Shown: positions 18,281 to 26,031 of the stretch, in pieces
Layout: every line of letters starts with the position of its first letter
Position numbering within the stretch: the first letter of the stretch is position 1
Source of the DNA: Candidatus Poribacteria bacterium
GTDB taxonomy: Bacteria; Poribacteria; WGA-4E; WGA-3G
Direction: 5' to 3'
DNA length: 64,000 nt
NCBI GenBank assembly: GCA_028821605.1
Contig: JAPPFM010000035.1
Location: 1 to 64,000, forward strand
Notes under the pieces: generated by a model
What the model saw: only the letters and a program-made list of their open reading frames with translations
The model's database searches: none
Told to the model about the DNA's origin: nothing
Program-made: the position numbers and the translations under genes

Positions 18281-20209
18281 TCAATGCCACACAATGTAGG
18301 TAGGCATCTGCAGCACCAATCCGATGAGGCTCCAGACACATCCAAGCGTATAATCCCCCAAAATTAATCCCAGAAAGAACGGCACGGCTTGCCGATAGAG
18401 TTTCACACCGCCAATCTTTAGTAGGGTTGCCTTCGCCAACCAGCTGAGGAAAATCGGAAACCATAAGCCGCCCATCCCTGTCCCGCTCACAAGCACATAA
18501 CCGCCCGGATGCAGGGGCCACCACAGAAAACGTATCTTCATAATCATCAGGAATATCGTGAACAGGAAACTGCTACCGATAACGCCAAGTTCCGGCACGC
18601 TCGTCTCCCGTGGACTCACAAGCCACGTTTGCAAGCGATTGAACGTCTCCCACCCCATATAGACGATCCATCCACGCGCCTTGCTCCCCGCGCCCATATC
18701 GTAAAGGACGTGTAGATATGCCCAAAACGTTATCAGGATACCGAACACAATCGCCAAGATCATCCCGATAAGCAATTGCCGATACCCAATACGACTCCGC
18801 TCTGCCAAGCGAAATGCCTCTAATTCGCTGGGTGTCGGATGTGCACGGAAACAGCGGACAAACGGATAAAGGAACGTTAGTCCTGTCAGATTGGCTGCGC
18901 CGAGTCGGCGTGTTCCGAGTGCAAGCACCATCGTCCGTCCCGGATCGACAAAGATGAGTTGATGGAGCGGCGGTCCAATTTCGGCGCGGATGCGGGTAAT
19001 GCCAATAACTAACGGGAAGTAGAAGAGAAAGAAGAGTCCGATCGCCCAGAAGGTCATTCCCATCTGATGGCAGAAAAAAAAGAGAAATAGCATTCCGACA
19101 GTAAACAACCCTGCAGCAGTGCGATAACGCATCGGTTCACGAGAATCATCAGGCACGGCTTCACCTCGGCGTTGTGCGATTCCGAAAACCTTACGGATAA
19201 TGCGTCCATAGTGTTTCCGTCCCATCCACAACGGGATACATCCGAACGCAATCCACGCACCCGTCTGCTGTTCAAGGTGATAGATATTCCGCGCGCCGAA
19301 TGCGTCCGTTACAATCAGTTGGATACGACTGAAAAGCCAGAAGAACCAGCAGGAGAACGAGAGATCCAACGGCGTGAAGAACATCAGACCGATGCTAAAC
19401 GGATAGAAGGAGATATGAATCGGTCCCATCGCACTCCACGGCTTTGAGCTGAATTGCCCGATTGTTTTACCTTTGATTGGTAGTCCGGGGACATCTGGAA
19501 ACAGGTAGTTCAACCCGTTCAGCAATTCCGCGCTCCCTGCGAGTGCGAATCCGAGCCACATCCACGGGGAGGTAAAAAAACGTTTTGGATTGCTCGTCAA
19601 TGCCAACGGGAGTTGAACAATCGGATAATTCAGGCGTTCATTTTCCGTCCACTGCTTCCGAAGAAAGACCGTTACGGCTAATAACGTCAACCAGAGTGCA
19701 ATCACAAAACTCGACCACGCCAGCACCGGCGGTATCCACGCGTTCAAAATATGGGAAGTATAGAGCGTAGAATCTCCTTCGTAGAAACCGTCCAAAATAC
19801 GCGGGCTTTTGACGGCAATCCATGTTGGGATGTGGTGCCCGAAGAGCGGAATCCATTCGTTTTCTGGAGATGCGAACTGAAAGGCATGGGCGAGGACGGG
19901 GATGAGATAACCCATCATCGTGTGTCCACTGATAGTCGTTAGCATCACAACCATCACGTAGATGGTCTGCAAATCCGCCTGCGACATCGCCAACCGAGGT
20001 AGGAATCGTTGAAGCAGTAGGTTGACCAGCACGAAGACGAGAAGTGTGAAAACTGCGTTAAAGAACAGAGAGGCGATCGTCAGCTGCGTGGAATGCCATA
20101 CCTCTGTTCCCATCAGGCACCAGTAGCTATTAAAGGCGACGAGAGCCAACCCAATCAGCAGAATATGCGGTTTAACAAGGTTCTTTTTCCCGTTTCCGTT
20201 AGTTTCCAT
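18281..20209 (-). CDS. Large multi-pass membrane protein, DUF6785-like, copy 1
   Basis: A 642-residue integral membrane protein with about 13-14 hydrophobic segments, resembling the uncharacterised families labelled DUF6785/DUF6784 that are found in Poribacteria, Planctomycetes and relatives. No catalytic or binding motif is recognisable; a transporter role is a guess. It starts within the end of the phosphopantothenate synthetase gene (11-base overlap), so the two are cotranscribed. It is highly similar to the gene at 22329-24257 over its entire length, and both are driven by the same promoter sequence. The AGGA box before its ATG lies inside the 3' end of the upstream gene. Confidence 0.8.
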   Translation of the reverse strand: METNGNGKKNLVKPHILLIGLALVAFNSYWCLMGTEVWHSTQLTIASLFFNAVFTLLVFVLVNLLLQRFLPRLAMSQADLQTIYVMVVMLTTISGHTMMGYLIPVLAHAFQFASPENEWIPLFGHHIPTWIAVKSPRILDGFYEGDSTLYTSHILNAWIPPVLAWSSFVIALWLTLLAVTVFLRKQWTENERLNYPIVQLPLALTSNPKRFFTSPWMWLGFALAGSAELLNGLNYLFPDVPGLPIKGKTIGQFSSKPWSAMGPIHISFYPFSIGLMFFTPLDLSFSCWFFWLFSRIQLIVTDAFGARNIYHLEQQTGAWIAFGCIPLWMGRKHYGRIIRKVFGIAQRRGEAVPDDSREPMRYRTAAGLFTVGMLFLFFFCHQMGMTFWAIGLFFLFYFPLVIGITRIRAEIGPPLHQLIFVDPGRTMVLALGTRRLGAANLTGLTFLYPFVRCFRAHPTPSELEAFRLAERSRIGYRQLLIGMILAIVFGILITFWAYLHVLYDMGAGSKARGWIVYMGWETFNRLQTWLVSPRETSVPELGVIGSSFLFTIFLMIMKIRFLWWPLHPGGYVLVSGTGMGGLWFPIFLSWLAKATLLKIGGVKLYRQAVPFFLGLILGDYTLGCVWSLIGLVLQMPTYIVWH

Positions 20210-20936
20210 TCCCGCTCCTGCTGATATGCTGTAACGCCTTCTGTAGCACCGCTGCGTTGCTGTATTTTTTCAGGGTATCCTGTGCTGTAGAATTGTTGGA
20301 GTTCCGAATCTCGTCGCATAACAGGGGCAGTGCCCGCACAACGTTATCCACAATTGTGATACTCGCTTGCTTTGCGGTGCGCGACATCGGGTTCAGATCG
20401 ACAGTCACGACCTCCTTGCCCATCTTTCGGAGTGCCTCACATCGGTCACCGTCCTCCAGCGGCACGAAGACGACATCCGCTTTAAAGATTCCCTCTGGAT
20501 GCACAAACTTCCGGTTGGAGTCAATATAGGAGAGTTGCGCATCGGTTGTAGGCATCAGCACATCTGGGGCACCGTGCTTTAGGAGATACTCTCGGATCCT
20601 CTCTTCCCGTCGCGTTTCCGTGTGAAAGATGTTCACCTCTAACGGCGCGTTCAGGACTTGCCCCAGTTGGATAAGTGCTTCGGGTGCCAACGCCGCCACA
20701 TTTCCGTTGACAGAGATGACGGGGTGTTCTGCCAGACAGAGCATCGCTGCCGCAGCATGAATCGCCTCAATTGCGAACGGTTGTGTCGCCTCCCCGATGA
20801 GGTAATCAAACGCCTCCCCACGTCCATGCGCGATGAGTCCGTGGATAGAGGTAATCCCTTGTTCTACGCCTGCAACGATGGTATCTCGGAGTGTGAGGGA
20901 AAGGTATCGGGGATGTGTTTTCGGAACGTCGCTCAA
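20199..20936 (-). CDS. 4-phosphopantoate--beta-alanine ligase (archaeal-type phosphopantothenate synthetase)
   Basis: A 245-residue enzyme that matches the archaeal phosphopantothenate synthetase family, which joins 4-phosphopantoate and beta-alanine with ATP in CoA biosynthesis. Family motifs are all present: HPRYLSLTLRD at the N-terminus, GLIAHGRGEAFDYLIGE (33-49), VISVNGNVAAL (73-83), VPLEDGDR (158-165), DLNPMSRTA (180-188) and ITIVDN (193-198). The start is TTG at 20936, with GAGGTG eight bases upstream; no ATG exists near the conserved N-terminus. Bacteria usually use pantothenate synthetase and pantothenate kinase instead, so this points to lateral acquisition or an alternative pathway. 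No pantoate kinase gene is adjacent. Confidence 0.92.
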   Translation of the reverse strand: MSDVPKTHPRYLSLTLRDTIVAGVEQGITSIHGLIAHGRGEAFDYLIGEATQPFAIEAIHAAAAMLCLAEHPVISVNGNVAALAPEALIQLGQVLNAPLEVNIFHTETRREERIREYLLKHGAPDVLMPTTDAQLSYIDSNRKFVHPEGIFKADVVFVPLEDGDRCEALRKMGKEVVTVDLNPMSRTAKQASITIVDNVVRALPLLCDEIRNSNNSTAQDTLKKYSNAAVLQKALQHISRSGNGN

Positions 20937-20967
20937 TTGCGTAGCACCTCAGCAGAAGTTTCCGTCT

Positions 20968-20996
20968 ATTATACCGCCTTTTGCATAAGTTTGCAA
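20968..20996 (-). promoter_or_regulatory. Sigma70-type promoter of the synthetase-membrane protein operon
   Basis: On the minus strand TTGCAA (20996-20991) and TATAAT (20973-20968) are 17 bases apart. The same boxes, spacer length and flanks occur at 24290-24318 in front of the second membrane protein copy, which supports both as real. Confidence 0.75.
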
Positions 20997-21028
20997 GGGA
21001 AGGTGTGTAACCGAATTCCGGCTCAGAT

Positions 21029-21057
21029 TTGACAAATTCAAGGCGTTGTAGTATATT
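21029..21057 (+). promoter_or_regulatory. Sigma70-type promoter for the TPR gene
   Basis: TTGACA (21029-21034), a 17-base spacer and TATATT (21052-21057) lie about 50 bases before the TPR gene start. This promoter is divergent from the synthetase promoter at 20968-20996. Confidence 0.65.
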
Positions 21058-21105
21058 TAAACCCCGTTGGAATGTAAACTGATTTTAAATAAAGGAGAGA
21101 AAAAG

Positions 21106-22287
21106 ATGGCGGAAACAACGAAACACCCTGTTGACGACGAGGCAAACATTGAGGAGAGAGCGAGCAGTGTTAATGCTGTGAGTGATATAGAAAATCAACG
21201 CCAAATCAACGATTTACGAAGTGAATATCTCGATGATCGGGCGGCTTCTCTTAATCAATGGCTGGTTGTTATAGGTTTAGTTCTTGCCTTTTTTGCAGTT
21301 GCAATTCCAGTTGTAACTGGTATTGCTGCTTATGTTGCCTACACCCAGTTTCAGCGTATTGAATCCGAGGCAGCGGGATACCTTGAGGAAGCAAAGGGGT
21401 ATGCTAATGAAGCAGCACAATATCTTAAGGACATCCAGGCGCAAAAGAAAATAGCAGAAGAAGTTGTATCGGGATTGACGAGTGGAGACATCAGTAAATT
21501 CGTTCAACCCGGAACATCTGAATTATCCCCAGAAGCTGCGGAGTTACTACAAACGATTCAACGGGATCCTGGGGCATCCGTAATAGATAAGGCTATCGTT
21601 GAGGCGTTCAGATTGCAGCAAGAGGGAAAAACTGATGATGCCATTGAGCAGTGGGGTTCTATTGTGAATATATCGGAGGGGATTGATAACGATATAGCCG
21701 CGGCGGCATTTTTCGCTCGTGGAGGGCTCAAGATTAATTTGGGTAGACATGAAGAGGCGATTTCAGACGCTAAGGAGGCAATCCGCTTAAAGCCAAACTA
21801 TGCTGAGGCTTATACCCTTGCTGGAGTATCCAAGGGGGCTTTGGATAGACATGAGGAGGCGATTTCAGACCTTAATGAGGCAATCCGTCTAAAGCCAAAT
21901 TATGCTGAAGCTTATTTCATTCGTGGATTATCTAAGAGGGCTTTGGATAGACATGAGGAGGTGATTTCAGACCTTAATGAGGCAATCCGCTTAAATCCAA
22001 ATCTTTCAAATCTTGCTGAGGCTTATTTCATTCGTGGATTATCTAAGAGGGCTTTGGATAGACATGAGGAGGCGATTTCAGACCTTAATGAGGCAATCCG
22101 TCTAAAGCCTTATGCTGAGGCTGCTGACGTTTATTTCCTTCGTGGCATGACAAAGGCGAAACTTGGTAAAATAGAGGAGGCAAAGGTAGATTGTCAGATA
22201 GCTTTAAAAATCGCTGAACAACAAGGAAACGAAGATCTCAAAGCGACTATTGAGGCAGTGCTTCAAGGATTTAAAGACCAAGAGTAG
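21106..22287 (+). CDS. Membrane-anchored TPR protein with near-identical repeats
   Basis: A 393-residue protein. One hydrophobic segment (QWLVVIGLVLAFFAVAIPVV, about residues 50-80) is followed by a coiled coil and about five tetratricopeptide repeats toward the C-terminus. Four repeat units share almost the same DNA (GACATGAGGAGGCGATTTCA and following), showing recent tandem amplification. AAGGAG lies nine bases before the chosen ATG. The segment around the membrane helix (LRSEYLDDRAASLNQW) matches LRKEYLDTRDGAINWW of the TPR protein at 29565-30884, so the two are paralogues. The partner and function are unknown. Confidence 0.83.
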   Translation: MAETTKHPVDDEANIEERASSVNAVSDIENQRQINDLRSEYLDDRAASLNQWLVVIGLVLAFFAVAIPVVTGIAAYVAYTQFQRIESEAAGYLEEAKGYANEAAQYLKDIQAQKKIAEEVVSGLTSGDISKFVQPGTSELSPEAAELLQTIQRDPGASVIDKAIVEAFRLQQEGKTDDAIEQWGSIVNISEGIDNDIAAAAFFARGGLKINLGRHEEAISDAKEAIRLKPNYAEAYTLAGVSKGALDRHEEAISDLNEAIRLKPNYAEAYFIRGLSKRALDRHEEVISDLNEAIRLNPNLSNLAEAYFIRGLSKRALDRHEEAISDLNEAIRLKPYAEAADVYFLRGMTKAKLGKIEEAKVDCQIALKIAEQQGNEDLKATIEAVLQGFKDQE

Positions 22288-22328
22288 TTTTACGTTATCA
22301 CGAAACCCTCTTCCAAAAATTGAACACC

Positions 22329-24257
22329 TCAATGCCACACAATATACGTCGGTATCTCCAGCACCAGTCCGATGAGGCTCCAGACACATCCGAGCGTGTA
22401 ATCCCCTAAGATTAGCCCCAAAAAGAACGGGATTGCTTGTCGATAGAGTCTCACACCGCCAATCTTTAGCACCATCGCCTTCGCTAACCAACCCAAGAAG
22501 ATGGTAAACCACAATCTTCCCATGCCGGTGCCGCTGACTAACACGTAACCGGCAGGATGTAGGGGCCACCACAGAAACCGGATCTTCATAATCATCAGGA
22601 ATATCGTGAACAGGAAACTACTGCCGATAACACCCAGTTCCGGCACGCTCGTCTCCCGTGGACTCACAAGCCACGTTTGCAGGCGATTGAACGTCTCCCA
22701 TCCCATATAGACGATCCAGCCGCGTGCCTTGCTTGCCACACCCATATCGTAAAGGACGTGTAGATATGCCCAAAACGTTATCAGGATACCAAACACAATC
22801 GCCAGGACCATCCCGATAAGCAGTTGGCGATACCCGATTTGGCTCCGTTCTGCCAAACGGAACGCCTCCAATTCACTCGGAGTCGGGTGTGCACGGAAAC
22901 AGCGGACGAATGGATAGAGGAACGTTAGTCCCATCAGATTCTCTGTGCCTAAACGGCGTGTTCCGAGGGCAAGCACCATCGTCCGCCCTGGATCGACAAG
23001 GACGAGTTGATGAAGGGGCGGACCAATCTCGGCGCGAATACGGGTGATACCGAGAATCATCGGAAAATAGAAGAGAAAAAAGAGTCCAATCGCCCAGAAC
23101 GTCATCCCCATTTGGAAACAGAAGAAGAAAAGGAACAGCAACCCTACGGTGAACAGTCCAGCAGCAGTGCGATAACGCATCGGTTCCCCAGAATCGTCAG
23201 GGGGTGGTTCGCCACGACGTTGCGCGATCCCGAAGACCTTCCGAATGATGCGTCCATAGTGCCGTCTTCCCATCCACAACGGGATGCATCCGAACGCAAT
23301 CCAAGCACCCGTTTGCTGCTCAAGATTATAGATATTGCGTGCGCCGAACATATCTGTCACTATCATCTGAACACGGGTCAGTAGCCAGAAGAACCAGCAC
23401 GAAAACGAGAGATCCAGCGGCGTGAAGAACATCAACCCGATGCTAAATGGATAGAAGGAGATGCGAATCGGTCCCATCGCGCTCCACGGCTTTGAACTGA
23501 ACTGTCCGAGCGTTTTGTTTCTAATGGGTAAGGAGGGGATCTCTGGAAACAGGAAACTGAGTCCATTGAGCAGCTCGGCACTTCCCGCGAGTGCGAATCC
23601 AAGCCACATCCACGGTGAAGTGAAGAAACGTTTCGGATTGCTCGTCAATGCCAACGGGAGTTGAACAATCGGGTAATTCAGCCGTTCATTTTCTGTCCAC
23701 TGCTTACGGAGGAAAATCGTTACCGCCAATAGTGTCAGCCAGAGTGCAATCACAAAACTGGACCAAGCGAGTACCGGCGGTATCCATGCGTTTAGCGTAG
23801 CAGAGGTGTAGAGCGTGGAATCCCCATTGTAGAACCCGTCTAAGATACGCGGGCTTTTAACGGCGATCCAACTGGGGATGCTGTTTCCAAAGAGCGATAG
23901 CCACTCATTTTCGGGTGATGCGAACTGAAATGTATGTGCGAGGATAGGGATAAGGTAACCCATCATGGTATGTCCGCTGATGGTTGATACCATCACAACC
24001 ATCACATAGATGGTTTGCAAATCCGCTTCGGACATCGCCAGACGCGGCATGAATCGCTGGAACAGTAGATTGACAAGCACGAAAACGAGGAGCGTGAAAA
24101 CCGCATTAAAGAACAGAGAGGCGATTGTCAGCTGCGTAGAGTGCCACACCTCTGTTCCCATCAGGCACCAGTAGCTATTAAAAGCGACAAGAGCCAACCC
24201 AATCAGTAAAATATGCGGTTTGACGAGGTTCCGATTCCCGTTTCCGTTGGTTTCCAT
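22329..24257 (-). CDS. Large multi-pass membrane protein, DUF6785-like, copy 2
   Basis: A 642-residue membrane protein nearly identical in layout to the gene at 18281-20209, with long stretches of the same sequence (for example WCLMGTEVWHSTQLTIASLF and RIRAEIGPPLHQL). The ATG at 24257 is chosen to match copy 1; an ATG two codons earlier is possible. Unlike copy 1 it follows its promoter directly, without the phosphopantothenate synthetase gene. It converges on the TPR gene with a 41-base gap. The function is unknown; two kept copies suggest dosage or slight divergence in substrate. Confidence 0.8.
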   Translation of the reverse strand: METNGNGNRNLVKPHILLIGLALVAFNSYWCLMGTEVWHSTQLTIASLFFNAVFTLLVFVLVNLLFQRFMPRLAMSEADLQTIYVMVVMVSTISGHTMMGYLIPILAHTFQFASPENEWLSLFGNSIPSWIAVKSPRILDGFYNGDSTLYTSATLNAWIPPVLAWSSFVIALWLTLLAVTIFLRKQWTENERLNYPIVQLPLALTSNPKRFFTSPWMWLGFALAGSAELLNGLSFLFPEIPSLPIRNKTLGQFSSKPWSAMGPIRISFYPFSIGLMFFTPLDLSFSCWFFWLLTRVQMIVTDMFGARNIYNLEQQTGAWIAFGCIPLWMGRRHYGRIIRKVFGIAQRRGEPPPDDSGEPMRYRTAAGLFTVGLLFLFFFCFQMGMTFWAIGLFFLFYFPMILGITRIRAEIGPPLHQLVLVDPGRTMVLALGTRRLGTENLMGLTFLYPFVRCFRAHPTPSELEAFRLAERSQIGYRQLLIGMVLAIVFGILITFWAYLHVLYDMGVASKARGWIVYMGWETFNRLQTWLVSPRETSVPELGVIGSSFLFTIFLMIMKIRFLWWPLHPAGYVLVSGTGMGRLWFTIFLGWLAKAMVLKIGGVRLYRQAIPFFLGLILGDYTLGCVWSLIGLVLEIPTYIVWH

Positions 24258-24289
24258 TCCCATTCCTGCTGAAGCACAAATTTCCGTCT

Positions 24290-24318
24290 ATTATACTGTG
24301 TTTTGGGTAAGTTTGCAA
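24290..24318 (-). promoter_or_regulatory. Duplicated sigma70-type promoter of membrane protein copy 2
   Basis: TTGCAA (24318-24313) and TATAAT (24295-24290) on the minus strand are 17 bases apart, with the downstream GACGGAAA shared with the promoter at 20968-20996. The duplicated block therefore includes the promoter. Confidence 0.75.
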
Positions 24319-24357
24319 GGAGTGATGTGTTGAAAGCTGGAGGTTTAGTTCTCCCCA

Positions 24358-24422
24358 GTTCCGTAGGAACGGCATGTTTATAGAAAGTGCCTTTCCATTA
24401 TCTTCTTTAGCCCTGTAAGGGC
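24358..24422. repeat. Pair of small palindromes with conserved TAC/GTA loop (REP-like)
   Basis: Two palindromes, GTTCC-GTA-GGAAC (24358-24370) and GCCCT-GTA-AGGGC (24410-24422), are each followed by a GGCATGTTTATAGA- or GGTATGTATATGG-like tail. In reverse they match the copies at 40191-40218 and 40241-40257 (TATAGACAT, stem, TAC, stem). They fill part of the 300-base gap between the second membrane protein and the HigB gene. Confidence 0.6.
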
Positions 24423-24476
24423 GGTATGTATATGGCATCTGATAATCGGTAGATTGTATTATTGAATTCTCTCTCC

Positions 24477-24505
24477 TTGAAATCTTTTGTAAATCAGTGT
24501 ATAAT
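24477..24505 (+). promoter_or_regulatory. Sigma70-type promoter for the HigB/restriction-like cassette
   Basis: TTGAAA (24477-24482), a 17-base spacer and TATAAT (24500-24505) lie about 55 bases upstream of the HigB start. It is the only strong promoter I see before the run of plus-strand genes up to 29.5 kb. Confidence 0.7.
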
Positions 24506-24559
24506 TTTCATTCAGGAACAATTATGCTTGCGCCTTTTGATTTTTGAGACAACTTGCCG

Positions 24560-24901
24560 ATGGAAATTATTGACCAACAAAAACTCGCTGAATTTGCCCA
24601 AAAACATTCAACTTCCAGATCAGGACTTCTCCGTTGGCTTGGATTGATGCAACAAAGGGATTTCAGTTCAATCAATGAATTGCGAGAAACGTTTCCGCAC
24701 GCGGACTTGGCGAAAAAAGAAATACCTGCACAACCAAGGCAGCAGGTTCCATACGATAACCGAGAAATGATATTTACAGTTTTCAACATTGGCGGTAACA
24801 AAGCGCGACTTATTGCAATTATACGATATGAATCTCAGCAAGTTTTCATTCATAAAGTGCTAACACACGCTGAGTACGATGCTTGGAACAGAAGGGGATA
24901 A
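24560..24901 (+). CDS. HigB-type mRNA interferase toxin
   Basis: A 113-residue protein of the HigB toxin family (RelE-like fold), which cleaves mRNA on the ribosome. Recognisable segments are ARKH/AQKHSTSRSGLLRWL at the N-terminus, DNREMIFTVFNIGGNKARLI and IRYESQQVFIHKVLTHAEYD at the C-terminus. The ATG at 24560 has no clear ribosome binding site; a TTG two codons earlier is an alternative. The stop is 6 bases before the next gene, which begins with a HigA-like antitoxin segment, so toxin precedes antitoxin as in typical higBA operons. Confidence 0.85.
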   Translation: MEIIDQQKLAEFAQKHSTSRSGLLRWLGLMQQRDFSSINELRETFPHADLAKKEIPAQPRQQVPYDNREMIFTVFNIGGNKARLIAIIRYESQQVFIHKVLTHAEYDAWNRRG

Positions 24902-24907
24902 CAAACA

Positions 24908-25990
24908 ATGTCAACTATAACGCGAACGCCACAAAATATATTGTCAACGTTTACGCCGTTTGGGCCACCAATCTTAAGCGCGCAAGGTTTCCCAAAGCGA
25001 GTGTTACCTCCATCGGCACAACCTTTCGCTAAAGCATTCATTGATATTGCTCCTTATCCGGAAAGCGCAGCACAATGGTTGATAAGTTTACTAAATCTGC
25101 TCATCGCTATCGCGAATCGGAACGAAGACCTTAATCGCGTTATGATAACAGAAACCGAATACCAAAAACTTTCAGTAATCTTGGACGATTTAATCTATGG
25201 TGTCGGTGATGATGAAAATCACCCTTTGTCGGCAGCAATGACATTGGTTGGTGTACTTATGAAAACGTACGAAGATCAGCACTTCCCAAAGTTGGTGGAT
25301 CTCTATCCGGAACTAGCCAAAGAGGTATCTGCTAAAATAACTGGCGAAAACAAAAAAGTCTCTGCCCCCGTGTTGGCGCAGAGCGAGACAGATTTCTTCT
25401 TTGCTTTTCTCTCTATTGCCTGCCTTCTTTGGAAAGGAGGCAAGATGAAAAAGGCTATTTCTGCTTATAACGCGGCAATCCGTATAGACCCGGATTATGC
25501 CAGCGTTTATGCTGGGCGTGGCGAAGCAAAATCCAGTCTGAATGACCTTATGGGGGCAAAGGCAGATCTCTATCGAGCATTGGAATTGGCAGAAAAGCAG
25601 AAAGAAAAAGATTTTAGCATTGCTATTGAGGAGCGACTGCAAGAACTTGATGTAGTAGAGTCAGTTATTGAATATTTCTCTGAACCGAAGTTTGCTAAGT
25701 TTTCTACTCTCAGAGAGTGTGAAATTCAGATGGGAAAAATTCATAGCAGAGCCGACATTGTGCTTTGTGATACAGAAGGAAATTTTGTTGCTATCGCGGA
25801 GTGCAAGTTACCGGCATCCGTGAATTATGGGCCCGATCAACTGCAGAGTTATCTCTGTGCAACTGACACGCCTTTTGGTTTTCTTGCTTCTGAGACAAAT
25901 AGAGACTCGTGGATATTCTATGAGAATTTACGGCACAACCGGTTTCGGCAAATTGATCGTTCTGATTTTGAGAAGCGGGTTCTTGAGTAG
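24908..25990 (+). CDS. HigA-like antitoxin segment fused to TPR and PD-(D/E)XK nuclease-like domain
   Basis: A 360-residue fusion. Residues about 74-130 (ITETEYQKLSVILDDLI, then LVGVLMKTYEDQHFP) resemble the N-terminal part of COG5499-type HigA antitoxins, but the helix-turn-helix that normally follows is missing. Residues about 180-245 form one to two TPR units (AISAYNAAIRIDPDYASVYA). Residues about 255-345 look like the type I restriction HsdR N-terminal fold, with D283 in RADIVLCD, E298 and K300 in AIAECK and Q311 further on, fitting PD-(D/E)XK. It is encoded 6 bases after HigB and upstream of a restriction-like methyltransferase. Its dual role (toxin control plus nuclease) is inference. 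Confidence 0.72.
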   Translation: MSTITRTPQNILSTFTPFGPPILSAQGFPKRVLPPSAQPFAKAFIDIAPYPESAAQWLISLLNLLIAIANRNEDLNRVMITETEYQKLSVILDDLIYGVGDDENHPLSAAMTLVGVLMKTYEDQHFPKLVDLYPELAKEVSAKITGENKKVSAPVLAQSETDFFFAFLSIACLLWKGGKMKKAISAYNAAIRIDPDYASVYAGRGEAKSSLNDLMGAKADLYRALELAEKQKEKDFSIAIEERLQELDVVESVIEYFSEPKFAKFSTLRECEIQMGKIHSRADIVLCDTEGNFVAIAECKLPASVNYGPDQLQSYLCATDTPFGFLASETNRDSWIFYENLRHNRFRQIDRSDFEKRVLE

Positions 25991-26031
25991 GCAAAACATG
26001 AAGGAAAATATTCAACAAGGAGAAGATATTT

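Noticed and set aside
21740-22130. Repeats that could be taken for a CRISPR array
   Set aside because: The units are about 102 bases, stay in frame and encode TPRs; there are no short unique spacers.
24263-24560. tRNA or structured RNA gene in the gap before HigB
   Set aside because: The only structures seen are two short palindromes of a dispersed family and the sigma70 promoter; no cloverleaf could be drawn.
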